Counted from the first letter of the stretch, positions 5,896-14,234 are shown. The stretch: 20,639 nt of DNA from Prevotella sp. CAG:891 (GCA_000437675.1 FR901810.1:38846-59484), one strand, 5' to 3'. Numbers and translations: made by a program. The notes: generated by a model from the letters alone, not told the origin.

Positions 5896-8031
5896 CTACG
5901 CTTTTTCCTTGCCCTTTTCAGCCGAAGCCTTTTTTGCTGAAACCTTTTCGGTCGAAGCTTTTTCAGCTGAGGCCTCCAGTAGCGTGTCGGCATAATGTTT
6001 GTAAAGCGCCTCCTGCGAACGGAAAGGCGTGGGGTCATTCGTTACCCAAGGCAAGTTGCGCCCTGTACCGTCAACACAGCGTCCCTGCATGTTGTCGCGC
6101 AGGGCAAAGTCGATGACGCGCTTCAAGTCCTCCTTAATCAGCGGATCGTAAACCGGCGTCACCACCTCGACACGGTTATTCAGGTTGCGCGGCATCCAGT
6201 CTGCCGAACCGATAAACATTTTGTCCTCGCCCGCTGCACAGAACTGGAAAATGCGCGCGTGCTCCAGGTAGCGGTCAATAATGCCCGTGATGTGCATTGT
6301 TTCGCTCTTGCCCGGCAGGTTTGTCACCAGCGAACAGTTGCCACGCACCACCAGTTCCACCGGCACCCCGTTGGCCGAAGCTTCATACAGTTTCTTCACC
6401 ATGCCCGGGTCCGTGATGTGGTTAATTTTAATGCGAATGTATGCCGGTTTTCCCACATTGTGGTTCTTGATTTCCTCGTTCACAAGGCGCACAAAGCGGT
6501 TGCGCATTTCGTTAGGCGACACCAGCAACTCCTTGTATTTAGCCGGTAAGTAAGGATGTTCAATAAAGTTGAACACCTCAGCCACATCGCGCACAATGTT
6601 GCGGTTGGCCGTCATCAGCATATAGTCAGTGTAGGCACGCGCATTTCCCTCGTGGAAGTTACCCGTGCTGATTACACTGATGTCCGCCCCTTTGCGCATG
6701 TGAATGTGCGTAATTTTTGAGTGCACCTTCAGTCCCTCCACGCCAAAGATAACGTGAATGCCCACATCCTGCATTTTCTTCGACCAGTTGATGTTCGAAG
6801 CCTCGTCAAATCGGGCCAGCAGTTCAATAACCACCGTAACCTGCTTGCCGTTTTGCGCCGCGTTAATCAGTGCCTTTACCACCTTCGATTCGCGAGCCAG
6901 TCGGTAAAGCGTGGTTTTAATGCTCTTTACCTCCTTATGAACTGCAGCCTCCTGCAATAAGCGAATGTACGAAGCAAAGTCGTGGTAAGGCACGTGAATA
7001 AAGCGGTCGCGTTGCTGCACAGCCTGCAGCAGCGACTGTTCGCCCATCAGTTCCGGTTTCATGAGCGGTTGCCAGCGCGGATATTTCAGGTCGCTCCGTC
7101 CGCAATCCGGAAAGCTCATCAAGTCCTTATGGTTCTGGTAGCGTCCTGCCGCCATGATGGTGTCGAGTTTGTCGATATTGAGTTTGCCCGTAACGCGTTT
7201 CAGCAAGTCGCGCGGCATGTCAGCATCGTAAATCACGCGCAATGCCTGTCCCTTCTTACGACTTTTCACACCTTTCGAAATTTTCTGCATCAGTCCGGTG
7301 CGCAAGTCATTGTCAATTTCCATCTCCGCATCCTTTGTAAATTTAAATGCGTAAGCCTGGAACACGTTGTAATTAAGTCCTGCAAAAATGAGTGGCAGGC
7401 AATGGCGGATTACGTCGTCCATATACATGATGTACGACTTACCATCCTTATCGGGCAATCGAAGGAAACGCCCAATCAAGTTTATCGGCAGTTGCAGCAA
7501 CGCAAATTCCGGGTGCGTTTTGTCCGAGTTCTTGCGCATTTTAACTGCCAGGTAAATGCAGTCGTCGGGTTCTGTGCTCAAGTCCTTCACGGCTGAGAAC
7601 CACACCGGCGCAATGAAGCCATCGAGTTTATGATAATAATAATTGCGGACGAAAGTTTTTTGCATCTCATCCAGTTGGGTGTCTTTCAGAATGTAGATAT
7701 TCTCCTTTTCAAGGTCGTTTTCTACCTGTTGAATAGTCGCCTCATACTCCTTCGCATATTGCGTATTGAGTTTGTTAATTGTTTTCAGGGTCTGTATGGC
7801 ACATTGTCTGTCGGTGCGTGCATCCTTGTCGTTGTATTCAGCAATGCGGTTAAGCAAAGCCACACGCACGCGGAAAAACTCATCGAGGTTATTTGAATAA
7901 ATACCCAAAAAACTCAATCGCTCAAGCAGTGGAATGCTTTTCTTTTCAGCTTCCTGCAGGATGCGGTGATTAAAGTACATCCAACTAATGTCCCTTTCTA
8001 CATAATCTTGACTAAAATTGTTTTTACCCAT
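5896..8031 (-). CDS. ppk1: Polyphosphate kinase 1
   Basis: A 711-residue PPK1 (E. coli enzyme 688) that reversibly makes inorganic polyphosphate from ATP at the membrane. N-terminal domain: RDISWMYFNHRILQEA (13-28) and LGIYSNNLDEFFRVRV (42-57). The two phospholipase-D-like catalytic domains show ELLARFDE (403-410), GLKVHSKITHIH (433-444, His437 the probable phosphorylated residue, E. coli His435) and RYLEHARIFQF (587-597, His591, E. coli His592). Start is ATG at 8031; an upstream in-frame TTG at 8061 lies in the putative -7 box. The last ~25 residues (AEKASTEKVSAKKASAEK...) are a low-complexity Lys/Glu/Ala tail beyond the conserved fold. The gap to ppx is 197 bp, so the two may be co-transcribed or have separate promoters. 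Confidence 0.96.
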   Translation of the reverse strand: MGKNNFSQDYVERDISWMYFNHRILQEAEKKSIPLLERLSFLGIYSNNLDEFFRVRVALLNRIAEYNDKDARTDRQCAIQTLKTINKLNTQYAKEYEATIQQVENDLEKENIYILKDTQLDEMQKTFVRNYYYHKLDGFIAPVWFSAVKDLSTEPDDCIYLAVKMRKNSDKTHPEFALLQLPINLIGRFLRLPDKDGKSYIMYMDDVIRHCLPLIFAGLNYNVFQAYAFKFTKDAEMEIDNDLRTGLMQKISKGVKSRKKGQALRVIYDADMPRDLLKRVTGKLNIDKLDTIMAAGRYQNHKDLMSFPDCGRSDLKYPRWQPLMKPELMGEQSLLQAVQQRDRFIHVPYHDFASYIRLLQEAAVHKEVKSIKTTLYRLARESKVVKALINAAQNGKQVTVVIELLARFDEASNINWSKKMQDVGIHVIFGVEGLKVHSKITHIHMRKGADISVISTGNFHEGNARAYTDYMLMTANRNIVRDVAEVFNFIEHPYLPAKYKELLVSPNEMRNRFVRLVNEEIKNHNVGKPAYIRIKINHITDPGMVKKLYEASANGVPVELVVRGNCSLVTNLPGKSETMHITGIIDRYLEHARIFQFCAAGEDKMFIGSADWMPRNLNNRVEVVTPVYDPLIKEDLKRVIDFALRDNMQGRCVDGTGRNLPWVTNDPTPFRSQEALYKHYADTLLEASAEKASTEKVSAKKASAEKGKEKA

Positions 8032-8058
8032 CTGGCTGTGATTTGTTGTTTCGGTTTG

Positions 8059-8126
8059 CAAAGTTCGGCATACTATGTTACAAGTTTGTTACAAGATTGT
8101 GACAGTTTGAGTTACAAAAATGTAAC
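8059..8126 (-). promoter_or_regulatory. Pho-box-like repeat array and -7 box of ppk1
   Basis: Minus strand, in order of transcription: TTGTAAC (8117-8111), CTGTCAC (8105-8099), TTGTAAC (8094-8088) and TTGTAAC (8083-8077), with start spacings of 12, 11 and 11 bp. After exactly 10 bp comes GAACTTTG (8066-8059), which matches the Bacteroidetes -7 box TAnnTTTG except at its first base. The ATG follows at 8031. In E. coli, PhoB binds 7-bp repeats (CTGTCAT type) with 4-bp spacers, the same geometry. The distal repeat also forms the dyad GTTACA-aaaa-TGTAAC (8111-8126). Confidence 0.65.
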
Positions 8127-8388
8127 ACCTTCGTGTTTTCCCTCTTTAATCCCCCTCCTTCAGAACTTTTTGGCTGAGCCAGCATGCTGCAACCTCCAGT
8201 CACTTTGAATGGTGAAACATTTCGCGGCTTCGGGTGCGCAGGGCGGATTTAACAAACAGGTAAATAAAGGTGAAAATAAACGGGGTCGCCTTTTGCTTCA
8301 TTGCAAGGCGAAATAAGCGGGTGCGGAACCGATTGGGACGTTTTTCTGAAAACGCTGATTATCAGTAGTTCCGCGATTCTTAAAACTA
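8127..8388. other. Intergenic stretch without a recognised gene
   Basis: Between the ppk1 control region and the tandem repeat. Possible reading frames here are short and resemble no family I know. No clear promoter, hairpin or RNA gene was seen. It is presumably upstream sequence of ppk1, because the GH20 gene on the other side transcribes towards it and terminates near 8632. Confidence 0.5.
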
Positions 8389-8493
8389 GCTCGGAACTAA
8401 TTTCAACAAGCTCGGAACTAATTTCGACGGGCTCGGAACTAATTTTGACAGGCTCGGAACTAATTCGGACAAACGCGGAGCAAATTTTGACGA
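8389..8493. repeat. 21-bp tandem repeat (minisatellite), five units
   Basis: Units start at 8389, 8410, 8431, 8452 and 8473. Each is of the form GCTCGGAACTAATTTCGACGG. The first four share GCTCGGAACTAATT and vary only in the last seven bases; the fifth (ACGCGGAGCAAATTTTGACGA) is diverged. A sixth, weaker unit may precede 8389. Because 21 is a multiple of three, one plus-strand frame stays open and would encode a heptad-like SSELIST repeat, but that frame has no convincing start. Confidence 0.85.
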
Positions 8494-8631
8494 TGGTTCA
8501 TCGTGTGGTTCAAACTGATGAAAAAACAAATAGCTCTTATTGATTCAGTGTGCTTTGAGTGTGCTTTGACATTTTGCTACAACAGAAAGTAAACTGATTA
8601 TTATCGTATATTTAGGAGAGCGGGCCAGACG

Positions 8632-8674
8632 CAAAAAAAAATCGGGACACCGCGTCGCACAGACGGGTGTCCCG
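8632..8674 (-). terminator. Intrinsic terminator of the GH20 gene
   Basis: On the minus strand, CGGGACACC (8674-8666) and GGTGTCCCG (8651-8643) form a perfect 9-bp GC-rich stem with a 14-nt loop, followed directly by ATTTTTTTTT (8642-8633). It lies 35 bp after the stop codon of the hexosaminidase gene. Confidence 0.9.
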
Positions 8675-8708
8675 AGGGGTAATTTATTTTAGCAATTAGG
8701 TTGCGGTA

Positions 8709-11700
8709 TTACTTTACCAGCACCTTTTTGCCATTCACAATGTAAATGCCCGGCTGCGTGATGTTTTGCAGGCGGCGACCCTGAAGGTCGTAGATGCCTT
8801 GATGACGAACGGGGGTGTCGGTGGTTACTTTGTCGATGCCATCGACAATGGGTTCGTAAGTCACCGTCATGGTGTAGTGCTGTTCGATGATGTCGTTGTA
8901 ATTCTCGTTACCTTCAATGCCTTTCAGCTTGTAGCCACGGATTACAGGGATAATCAGCGGATAGCGTTCGCCCGCAGCATGCAGGTTGGCCACAGTTTGC
9001 AGCTTTTCGCCATCGGCGGTTACGCAGTTCAGGGTGAGCATGAAGAAGGGCTGAGCAGTGAAGTGGTAGAGCTTCATGGGGTGACCGTTGCCCTTGTCCC
9101 AACCAACCATGTTGCCGTTTTCATTTCCATCCCACATCATACCATTCGTTCCGGCAATCTTAAAGCTTTCGCCGTCGGCATTGAGCGTAAAGGTGAACGT
9201 GTCGCCCAATTTGGATACTGCCGGACAAGCACTGCGCTGCAAAAGCGGAATGTAAAGGTCGTAGTAGGCATTCTTCACTTTGAACTTGTTGCCTTCGCCT
9301 TCGAGCGTCCATACGGCCGAGGGGTCGAGCTGCGATTCGCTGGTAAAGCGGTTTACCTGCTTGGTGTCGGCCACTACGCGGCGGTAGCCCTTGCGTGCAC
9401 CGTTGTCGGCATCCGAGGCATCGTACACCAGGTAACAGTGACCGTTTTTCAGATGCTTCACATCGGTCACTGCTTCGCCCACTTCCTTTACACCGGTATA
9501 TGCGTCGGTGGTGTAAACCACTTCGATGGTTGTGTCGTTGGCAATGGTCATTTCAGTGCCATCGGTAATAGGGCTGCTTTCGAACTTGTAGTAGTTGACT
9601 TCGGGAGCGTTGAACGTGAACTTGTCGCCTACGTTGACAGCCGTTTCGTTCAGTTGAATGGTAACGCCTGCGGTATCAACGGCTTTCAGCATCACGGTGT
9701 AGGCCGTGCGCTTGTAAGTCACGGTGTAGGCATTGTCGCCCTCGCTCTTCACTTCGGTCACGATCATGTTCTTCAGCTGAGGACAGTCGGCAGCAGTGAG
9801 TGCTTCGGTGCGTTCGGTCGGCACACTCAGGCTGTAGGCACCCAGGTCGGCACCTTCAGTGTCGCGGCAGTTGAGCGTAACCACCTTGACCGGCATGAGT
9901 TTCCACACGGCACCCTGTACGCGCGGAGCATCGTAAGTGGCACCATTGACGTTCGAACCGGCGTAAACTGTGCCGGCAGGCAGCGGATAGAAGCTGGCAT
10001 TGCTGTGCATTACGCGGAACTCGTTGTTGGTCATGAACTTCACTGTGAGTTCGGTTGCCGTGTTGCCAACGCTGACAGGGCGACCCAGTCCGCCGACAAA
10101 TGTGCCGGCAGTACCGATAAAGCGCTTGGTGGCTACGTTTTGCAGTTTCACGTGCTGCGTGCCGTCGGCAGCTACTTCGGCATCGGCCTCGGTAACGGTC
10201 CAGGCATCGTTGCTGAAAGGCACAAGCGTGTGGCGCAGGTTACTTCCCAAATTGTTGTCGACAATGCGCGTCGAATCGTAACCCTCAACGGCATTGACCA
10301 TTACTACCGTCTGTCCCACGGTGAACGGGGTGTATGCAACGGGCTTGTCGGCCGGACCGTCGTAGTTCTCCATCGGAGCAAACTGCCACATGCCGCTGTT
10401 GCCGTCATCAGGTTTGTTGTAAAGGTTCACCGAGAGTTTTTGTCCGCCGGCAGCCGAGTTCATGTACCAACCCTCGGGAGCGCGGTTGCTGGTAATAGAG
10501 TAGTAGTAGTGGCCATTAGCCAACTGACCGTAAGCACCCGTAGCGAGTACAAAGTTGTAGTGTTTTTGGCTGTTGTCGTAAGTCCAGCGCGCCGTATTGT
10601 TGTTGGCCGTCGGATTCGGGTTGACCGAACCTTCGGGCTGCGCTTTGCACACCAAGGCATACATGTCCTTGTGGGCAGGGTCTTCCTCCAGGCTCCACCA
10701 CTGGTAGTTGTAGTTGGCAGCTTCTTTGGCAGCTTGCGTGTTGGTCCAAAGCATACCCACCTTGGCACCGTTGTCGGTGATGAGGCTTGAGCCCTCGGCC
10801 ACCAGTTCCATGCATCGACCCACACGTGCATTGTCGGTACATCCCGACACGAGGCGGTAGTAATAGTTCTTACCGTCCTTGTTGGCGTGCGGCATCACCG
10901 TATCGGTTTGCTGGCCACCGCCGGTTTCGGCATCGAGCATGTGGTATTTGCAGTAGCGGTAGTTGCCATAGTTCAGCAGCGTGGTATCGGCCGACATACG
11001 TTTTTGGAAATCGGCAAATGAGCGTCTGGCCTGTTGCGTCCAGCCTGCTTCGGCAATGGCAATGAGGCGCGGCAGAGCCAGCCATTCAAGGTAGTTGCGT
11101 TCGTGCACATGTTCGCACCAGAAAGTGCCCTGCACACCGTGGTCGGTTTCTGAAGGAATGGCCTCGTTGTAAGTAGCCTTGACATCGTCAGTGCCGTAAC
11201 CGGCACCGGGAGGATCCTGCGGCGAGTTACCCTGACGGCGGTTGATGTAGTAAGGACCCCAGGGCGTGTAAATGTTTTTCAGTCCCAGTTCCTTGGCTTT
11301 GACAGCCGACTGGCGAGCCGGTTGCCAGCAGTAAACCAAAGCATCGGTTTGCTTGATGAGGTTCAAATCGGCTCCGGCAGCCGTAATCGACTCGTTCCAC
11401 ACAGCCAGTTTTTTACCCTTCGACTGAACGAAGTCGGCCATTTCCTTGATGAAGTGGCTTTGCAGCTGTCGGTAGTTGGTGAGTTTCAGCTCCTTGTAGC
11501 GCGCCTTGCAGAGTTCGTTGTGTTCCCATTGCGTAGTGGGGCATTCGTCGCCACCGATGTGGATGGTTTCGTAGGGGAAGAGTTCGATGAGTTCGCTCAG
11601 AATGTCCTTGGCAAACTGCACAGCCTGCGGATTGGCCACGTTGAGCACGTTGCTCGAAATACCTCCCGTGGTCCAGATGGTAGGCGGATTGTTCGGCGTA

Positions 11701-12569
11701 CAGCTGTATTCGGGATAAGCCGCCATGGCAGCCACGAAGTGACCCGGCATGTCGATTTCGGGAATGATTTCGATGTGGCGTTCCTTGGCGTATGCCACTA
11801 CGTCCTTAATTTCCTCCTGGGTGTAGAAGTAAGGACCGTAGGGTTTGTTAATCCAGTACTGCGTACAGCTTTCCATATCGGTAAAGAACGAGTTGGGCGC
11901 AGTGGCACCGATGGTGGTGAGTTTCGGATACTTTTTAATCTCTACGCGCCAGCCCTGGTCGTCGCTCAGGTGCCAGTGAAAGCGGTTCATTTTGTAGTAA
12001 GCCATGACGTCGAGCATGCGTTTCACCTCGTCGGTTGTGAAGAAGTGGCGCGAAACGTCGAGCATGAAGCCGCGGTATTCAAAGCGCGGTTCGTCGCTGA
12101 TTTGCACCTGAGGCAGCACATATTCCGTCACCTTTGCATCCTTTACGCCTGCCATGACGTTGGGAGGCAGAATTTTCTTGACCGTCTGCAAGGCGTAGAA
12201 CAGTCCTTCGGCCGATTTGGCCTGTACGGTTACGCTGTTGTTTTCGGCCAAAAGGTAGTAGCCATTGGGCTTCATGTTCGAATTTTTCGACATTCTGACC
12301 TGGAACATGGCCTGTTCGTCGGCTTCGACAGCTTGTGCCTGGTAGCCCGTGGCCTTGTTGAATGCCGCCACAAAGCGTTCCACCTCGTGCTGCATATCGG
12401 CAGGGAGGTCGGCGCTGTAGCTCACCTTCATATCGGCGGGTAGCACCACATTACCCGACATCACCGTCATGCTTTTAGCCTTGGGTGTCAGGTTCACAAA
12501 TCTTTGTGCCGACAGACTTAATGGCAGTGCCAGCAACAGGAACAAGAAACTAAGAAATTTCTGTTTCAT
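8709..12569 (-). CDS. Secreted GH20 beta-N-acetylhexosaminidase with lectin-like region and T9SS tail
   Basis: A 1286-residue exported enzyme that removes terminal beta-linked GlcNAc/GalNAc from glycans. Residues 1-22 are a signal peptide (MKQKFLSFLFLLLALPLSLS). A GH20b-type alpha/beta domain spans about 23-155. The catalytic barrel runs about 160-520: YRGFMLDVSRHFF (165-177), RFHWHLSDDQGWRVEIK (196-212), IIPEIDMPGHF (268-278) and IHIGGDECP (336-344), with the Asp341-Glu342 pair that works by substrate-assisted catalysis. TFWCEHVHE and AEAGW line the active site in the family. A long C-terminal part (about 560-1250) looks beta-rich: first a possible ricin-like or similar carbohydrate-binding region, then MucBP-like strands. 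The last ~30 residues (GIYDLQGRRLQNI ... GIYIVNGKKVLVK) are a type A T9SS sorting signal. Mucin or host glycan breakdown is the likely role. Confidence 0.95.
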   Translation of the reverse strand: MKQKFLSFLFLLLALPLSLSAQRFVNLTPKAKSMTVMSGNVVLPADMKVSYSADLPADMQHEVERFVAAFNKATGYQAQAVEADEQAMFQVRMSKNSNMKPNGYYLLAENNSVTVQAKSAEGLFYALQTVKKILPPNVMAGVKDAKVTEYVLPQVQISDEPRFEYRGFMLDVSRHFFTTDEVKRMLDVMAYYKMNRFHWHLSDDQGWRVEIKKYPKLTTIGATAPNSFFTDMESCTQYWINKPYGPYFYTQEEIKDVVAYAKERHIEIIPEIDMPGHFVAAMAAYPEYSCTPNNPPTIWTTGGISSNVLNVANPQAVQFAKDILSELIELFPYETIHIGGDECPTTQWEHNELCKARYKELKLTNYRQLQSHFIKEMADFVQSKGKKLAVWNESITAAGADLNLIKQTDALVYCWQPARQSAVKAKELGLKNIYTPWGPYYINRRQGNSPQDPPGAGYGTDDVKATYNEAIPSETDHGVQGTFWCEHVHERNYLEWLALPRLIAIAEAGWTQQARRSFADFQKRMSADTTLLNYGNYRYCKYHMLDAETGGGQQTDTVMPHANKDGKNYYYRLVSGCTDNARVGRCMELVAEGSSLITDNGAKVGMLWTNTQAAKEAANYNYQWWSLEEDPAHKDMYALVCKAQPEGSVNPNPTANNNTARWTYDNSQKHYNFVLATGAYGQLANGHYYYSITSNRAPEGWYMNSAAGGQKLSVNLYNKPDDGNSGMWQFAPMENYDGPADKPVAYTPFTVGQTVVMVNAVEGYDSTRIVDNNLGSNLRHTLVPFSNDAWTVTEADAEVAADGTQHVKLQNVATKRFIGTAGTFVGGLGRPVSVGNTATELTVKFMTNNEFRVMHSNASFYPLPAGTVYAGSNVNGATYDAPRVQGAVWKLMPVKVVTLNCRDTEGADLGAYSLSVPTERTEALTAADCPQLKNMIVTEVKSEGDNAYTVTYKRTAYTVMLKAVDTAGVTIQLNETAVNVGDKFTFNAPEVNYYKFESSPITDGTEMTIANDTTIEVVYTTDAYTGVKEVGEAVTDVKHLKNGHCYLVYDASDADNGARKGYRRVVADTKQVNRFTSESQLDPSAVWTLEGEGNKFKVKNAYYDLYIPLLQRSACPAVSKLGDTFTFTLNADGESFKIAGTNGMMWDGNENGNMVGWDKGNGHPMKLYHFTAQPFFMLTLNCVTADGEKLQTVANLHAAGERYPLIIPVIRGYKLKGIEGNENYNDIIEQHYTMTVTYEPIVDGIDKVTTDTPVRHQGIYDLQGRRLQNITQPGIYIVNGKKVLVK

Positions 12570-12620
12570 TGATTTAAGATTATAAATAGATTAGTAAGAA
12601 GATTTTTCGGGAAGATTTTG

Positions 12621-12628
12621 CAAAAATA
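12621..12628 (-). promoter_or_regulatory. Putative -7 box of the GH20 gene
   Basis: TATTTTTG on the minus strand matches the Bacteroidetes -7 consensus TAnnTTTG and lies about 50 bp before the ATG at 12569. No clear -33 TTTG was seen at the usual distance. Confidence 0.45.
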
Positions 12629-12781
12629 CGCCTTTTATTTTGAAAAAACTCCGATTAGGAAGTATTCTTCTCATGATTTTTCAACAGTCACCCTCCCTCC
12701 TTTTTTATCCTTGCAAAAATTTCTGTGAGCTACAAAAAAAGTTTCCCACCATCTTTTAGGAGGGTTGGAAACATTCGTAAT

Positions 12782-12815
12782 AAAAAAGTGCTCTTTTATT
12801 GATCAGTAATAAGAG
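12782..12815 (-). terminator. Putative terminator of the unknown secreted protein gene
   Basis: On the minus strand, CTCTTATTA (12815-12807) pairs with AATAAAAGAG (12800-12791) through a small bulge, around a TGATCA centre, and CACTTTTTT follows (T run 12787-12782). It is AT-rich and imperfect, but lies 15 bp after the stop codon at 12830. Confidence 0.55.
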
Positions 12816-12829
12816 ATAGTTAACTTAAA

Positions 12830-13753
12830 TTACTGAACAGAAAAGTCGAATCCAAATGGTGCAACTTGAAAATATTTATTGTTTAAACCGCTTTTGTAGA
12901 AGAAACAATATTCACCAGGTTCCAAAGGTTCTTTGAAGGTAACTTCAAATGTGCTGTTGTTGATGGTTTTGATTTCAAAATCCATCATTTGGCGTTTACC
13001 CGAATTGTTACCTTCGAATCCCATAATTGTATAGCTCATTTTCTCAGGGAAAGTACGCTTTCCACCTTTTTTCTTTGTTTTTACGTCTAACTTAATAAGT
13101 TGGAATTCATTAGGACTTTGAATGTTGTTCATTACCATTTCATACCAGTTTCCGCTTTCGGGCGAGAATTCACTCTTACCATCATTGTTGAAATAAAAAC
13201 GGAAGACAGGTTGCGTAGAAGTGGTTACTTTGGCTTTCAATCCGGGCAAAACGAGTTTTTGAATATCTTTAGCTGAAGTCATCAAAACACTTGTTCCTGC
13301 GGCAACAGCTGCTGCTTCACCCCCTTTAGGTAAGTGACCACCTAAAACGCTACCTGCAACATAGGTACCCAAAGCTGCTGCACCAATTTTGCCTAAATTG
13401 AAGCCTTTCTCTTCTTTTTCGAAATTGGTTCTATACACTTTTTCTGGCTTTCCTCCACCAGCAGGATTCCAAAGGTAAACACCTTCGTATCCCATGTCCT
13501 TCTTTGCAATTTGCTGAAGATACTTTGTCAACGTGGCATCAGCACTAGCTTGCTTGAGTTCACGCATAAACTTGATGTCGAATGTAATGGTTCGGGTAGA
13601 ACTATTTTCGATGGCACCAATAATTTCCTCTGAACTGAAACCCTCCTTAAGAAGTTCCAATACAGTTTCGTTAGTGACTACATCATTTTGTGCACTGATG
13701 TTCAAACTTGCTCCTAAAAAGAGCATTACTGCAATCAGAATTTTTTTAATCAT
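12830..13753 (-). CDS. Secreted protein of unknown function
   Basis: I do not recognise a named family over the whole 307 residues. Start chosen at MIKKILIAVMLFLGASLNISAQ, a clear signal peptide; the longer frame begins inside a -7 box. Residues 24-80 (NETVLELLKEGFSSEEIIGAI, then FDIKFMRELKQASADATLTKYL) resemble the short helical repeat (V-LLK-GFS-EEII) common at the N-terminus of exported Bacteroidetes proteins. A short polar region leads to a Gly/Ala-rich hydrophobic stretch (IGAAALGTYVAGSVLGG, about 120-140), which could be a membrane-associated helix. The C-terminal half looks like beta strands and ends EPGEYCFFYKSGLNNKYFQVAPFGFDFSVQ. There is no T9SS tail. It is more AT-rich than its neighbours. 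Periplasmic or envelope location is inferred. Confidence 0.75.
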   Translation of the reverse strand: MIKKILIAVMLFLGASLNISAQNDVVTNETVLELLKEGFSSEEIIGAIENSSTRTITFDIKFMRELKQASADATLTKYLQQIAKKDMGYEGVYLWNPAGGGKPEKVYRTNFEKEEKGFNLGKIGAAALGTYVAGSVLGGHLPKGGEAAAVAAGTSVLMTSAKDIQKLVLPGLKAKVTTSTQPVFRFYFNNDGKSEFSPESGNWYEMVMNNIQSPNEFQLIKLDVKTKKKGGKRTFPEKMSYTIMGFEGNNSGKRQMMDFEIKTINNSTFEVTFKEPLEPGEYCFFYKSGLNNKYFQVAPFGFDFSVQ

Positions 13754-13783
13754 AAAATTGTAAGGTTTTATATTATTCATCTG

Positions 13784-13791
13784 CAAATGTA
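13784..13791 (-). promoter_or_regulatory. -7 box of the unknown secreted protein gene
   Basis: TACATTTG on the minus strand matches TAnnTTTG exactly and lies 30 bp before the ATG at 13753, leaving a leader of about 25 nt. It rules out the longer reading frame that begins within it. Confidence 0.55.
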
Positions 13792-14081
13792 GTGAATATA
13801 TCTTTAAATATCTTTTTATTCTTAGTTTATTTTATGTTTTGGGAATATAAAAAATAAATGTTTTTACATATCGATGGGAAATGGTACTTATTATTGTTGT
13901 TTTTGTAAACTAAGTGTCTTTTTGGATAGATTTTAATTAACACACACAATGATTGTGATAATGCGTAAAATGGAATCAATATTTCATTTCATCACTAACA
14001 GAAACAAGAGTTTGACAGCCGGTTGGAGATGATGGTTAGCGATTTGGAACTCAAAAATTTGGATTTAGGGTGTACGTGTTG
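13792..14081. other. AT-rich intergenic stretch without a recognised gene
   Basis: A region between two divergent genes, strongly AT-rich up to about 13990. I see no open frame of note, no RNA gene and no copy of the palindromic repeat. It should contain upstream control sequences for both genes, but no operator-like dyad was clear. Confidence 0.5.
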
Positions 14082-14089
14082 TATATTTG
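14058..14089 (+). promoter_or_regulatory. Promoter of the sugar transporter gene
   Basis: TTTG at 14058-14061, then 20 bp, then TATATTTG at 14082-14089. Both elements match the Bacteroidetes housekeeping promoter (TTTG, 19-21 bp, TAnnTTTG). It predicts a 5' leader of about 140 nt before the ATG at 14235. Confidence 0.65.
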
Positions 14090-14234
14090 CAAGTAGGCTG
14101 AAAGCCATGCGTGCGATACGACTGATGCCAATGCGACAACGAAACGGCAGAAAAGGGCTTTCAACTTCCTAGGAAAAGTCCTTACTTCATTCATTCAAAT
14201 TACCGGATAATCCTAATCAAACCGAAACCGGACA

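Noticed and set aside
8389..8493. CRISPR array
   Set aside because: Units are directly adjacent with no unique spacers and there are no cas genes; this is a simple tandem repeat.
8301..8543. Plus-strand frame over the 21-bp repeats encoding SSELIST heptads
   Set aside because: It needs a TTG start, has no promoter or recognisable domain, and stays open simply because the repeat length is a multiple of three.
8766..10790. Long open frame (674 codons) on the plus strand opposite the GH20 gene
   Set aside because: It is the antisense of a clear GH20 enzyme with catalytic motifs; the translation resembles no protein family and follows from codon bias of the real gene.
12782..12815. TGATCA-centred dyad as an operator for the GH20 gene
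   Set aside because: It lies downstream of the unknown secreted protein gene with a T run on that strand, which fits a terminator better, and is over 200 bp from the GH20 start.
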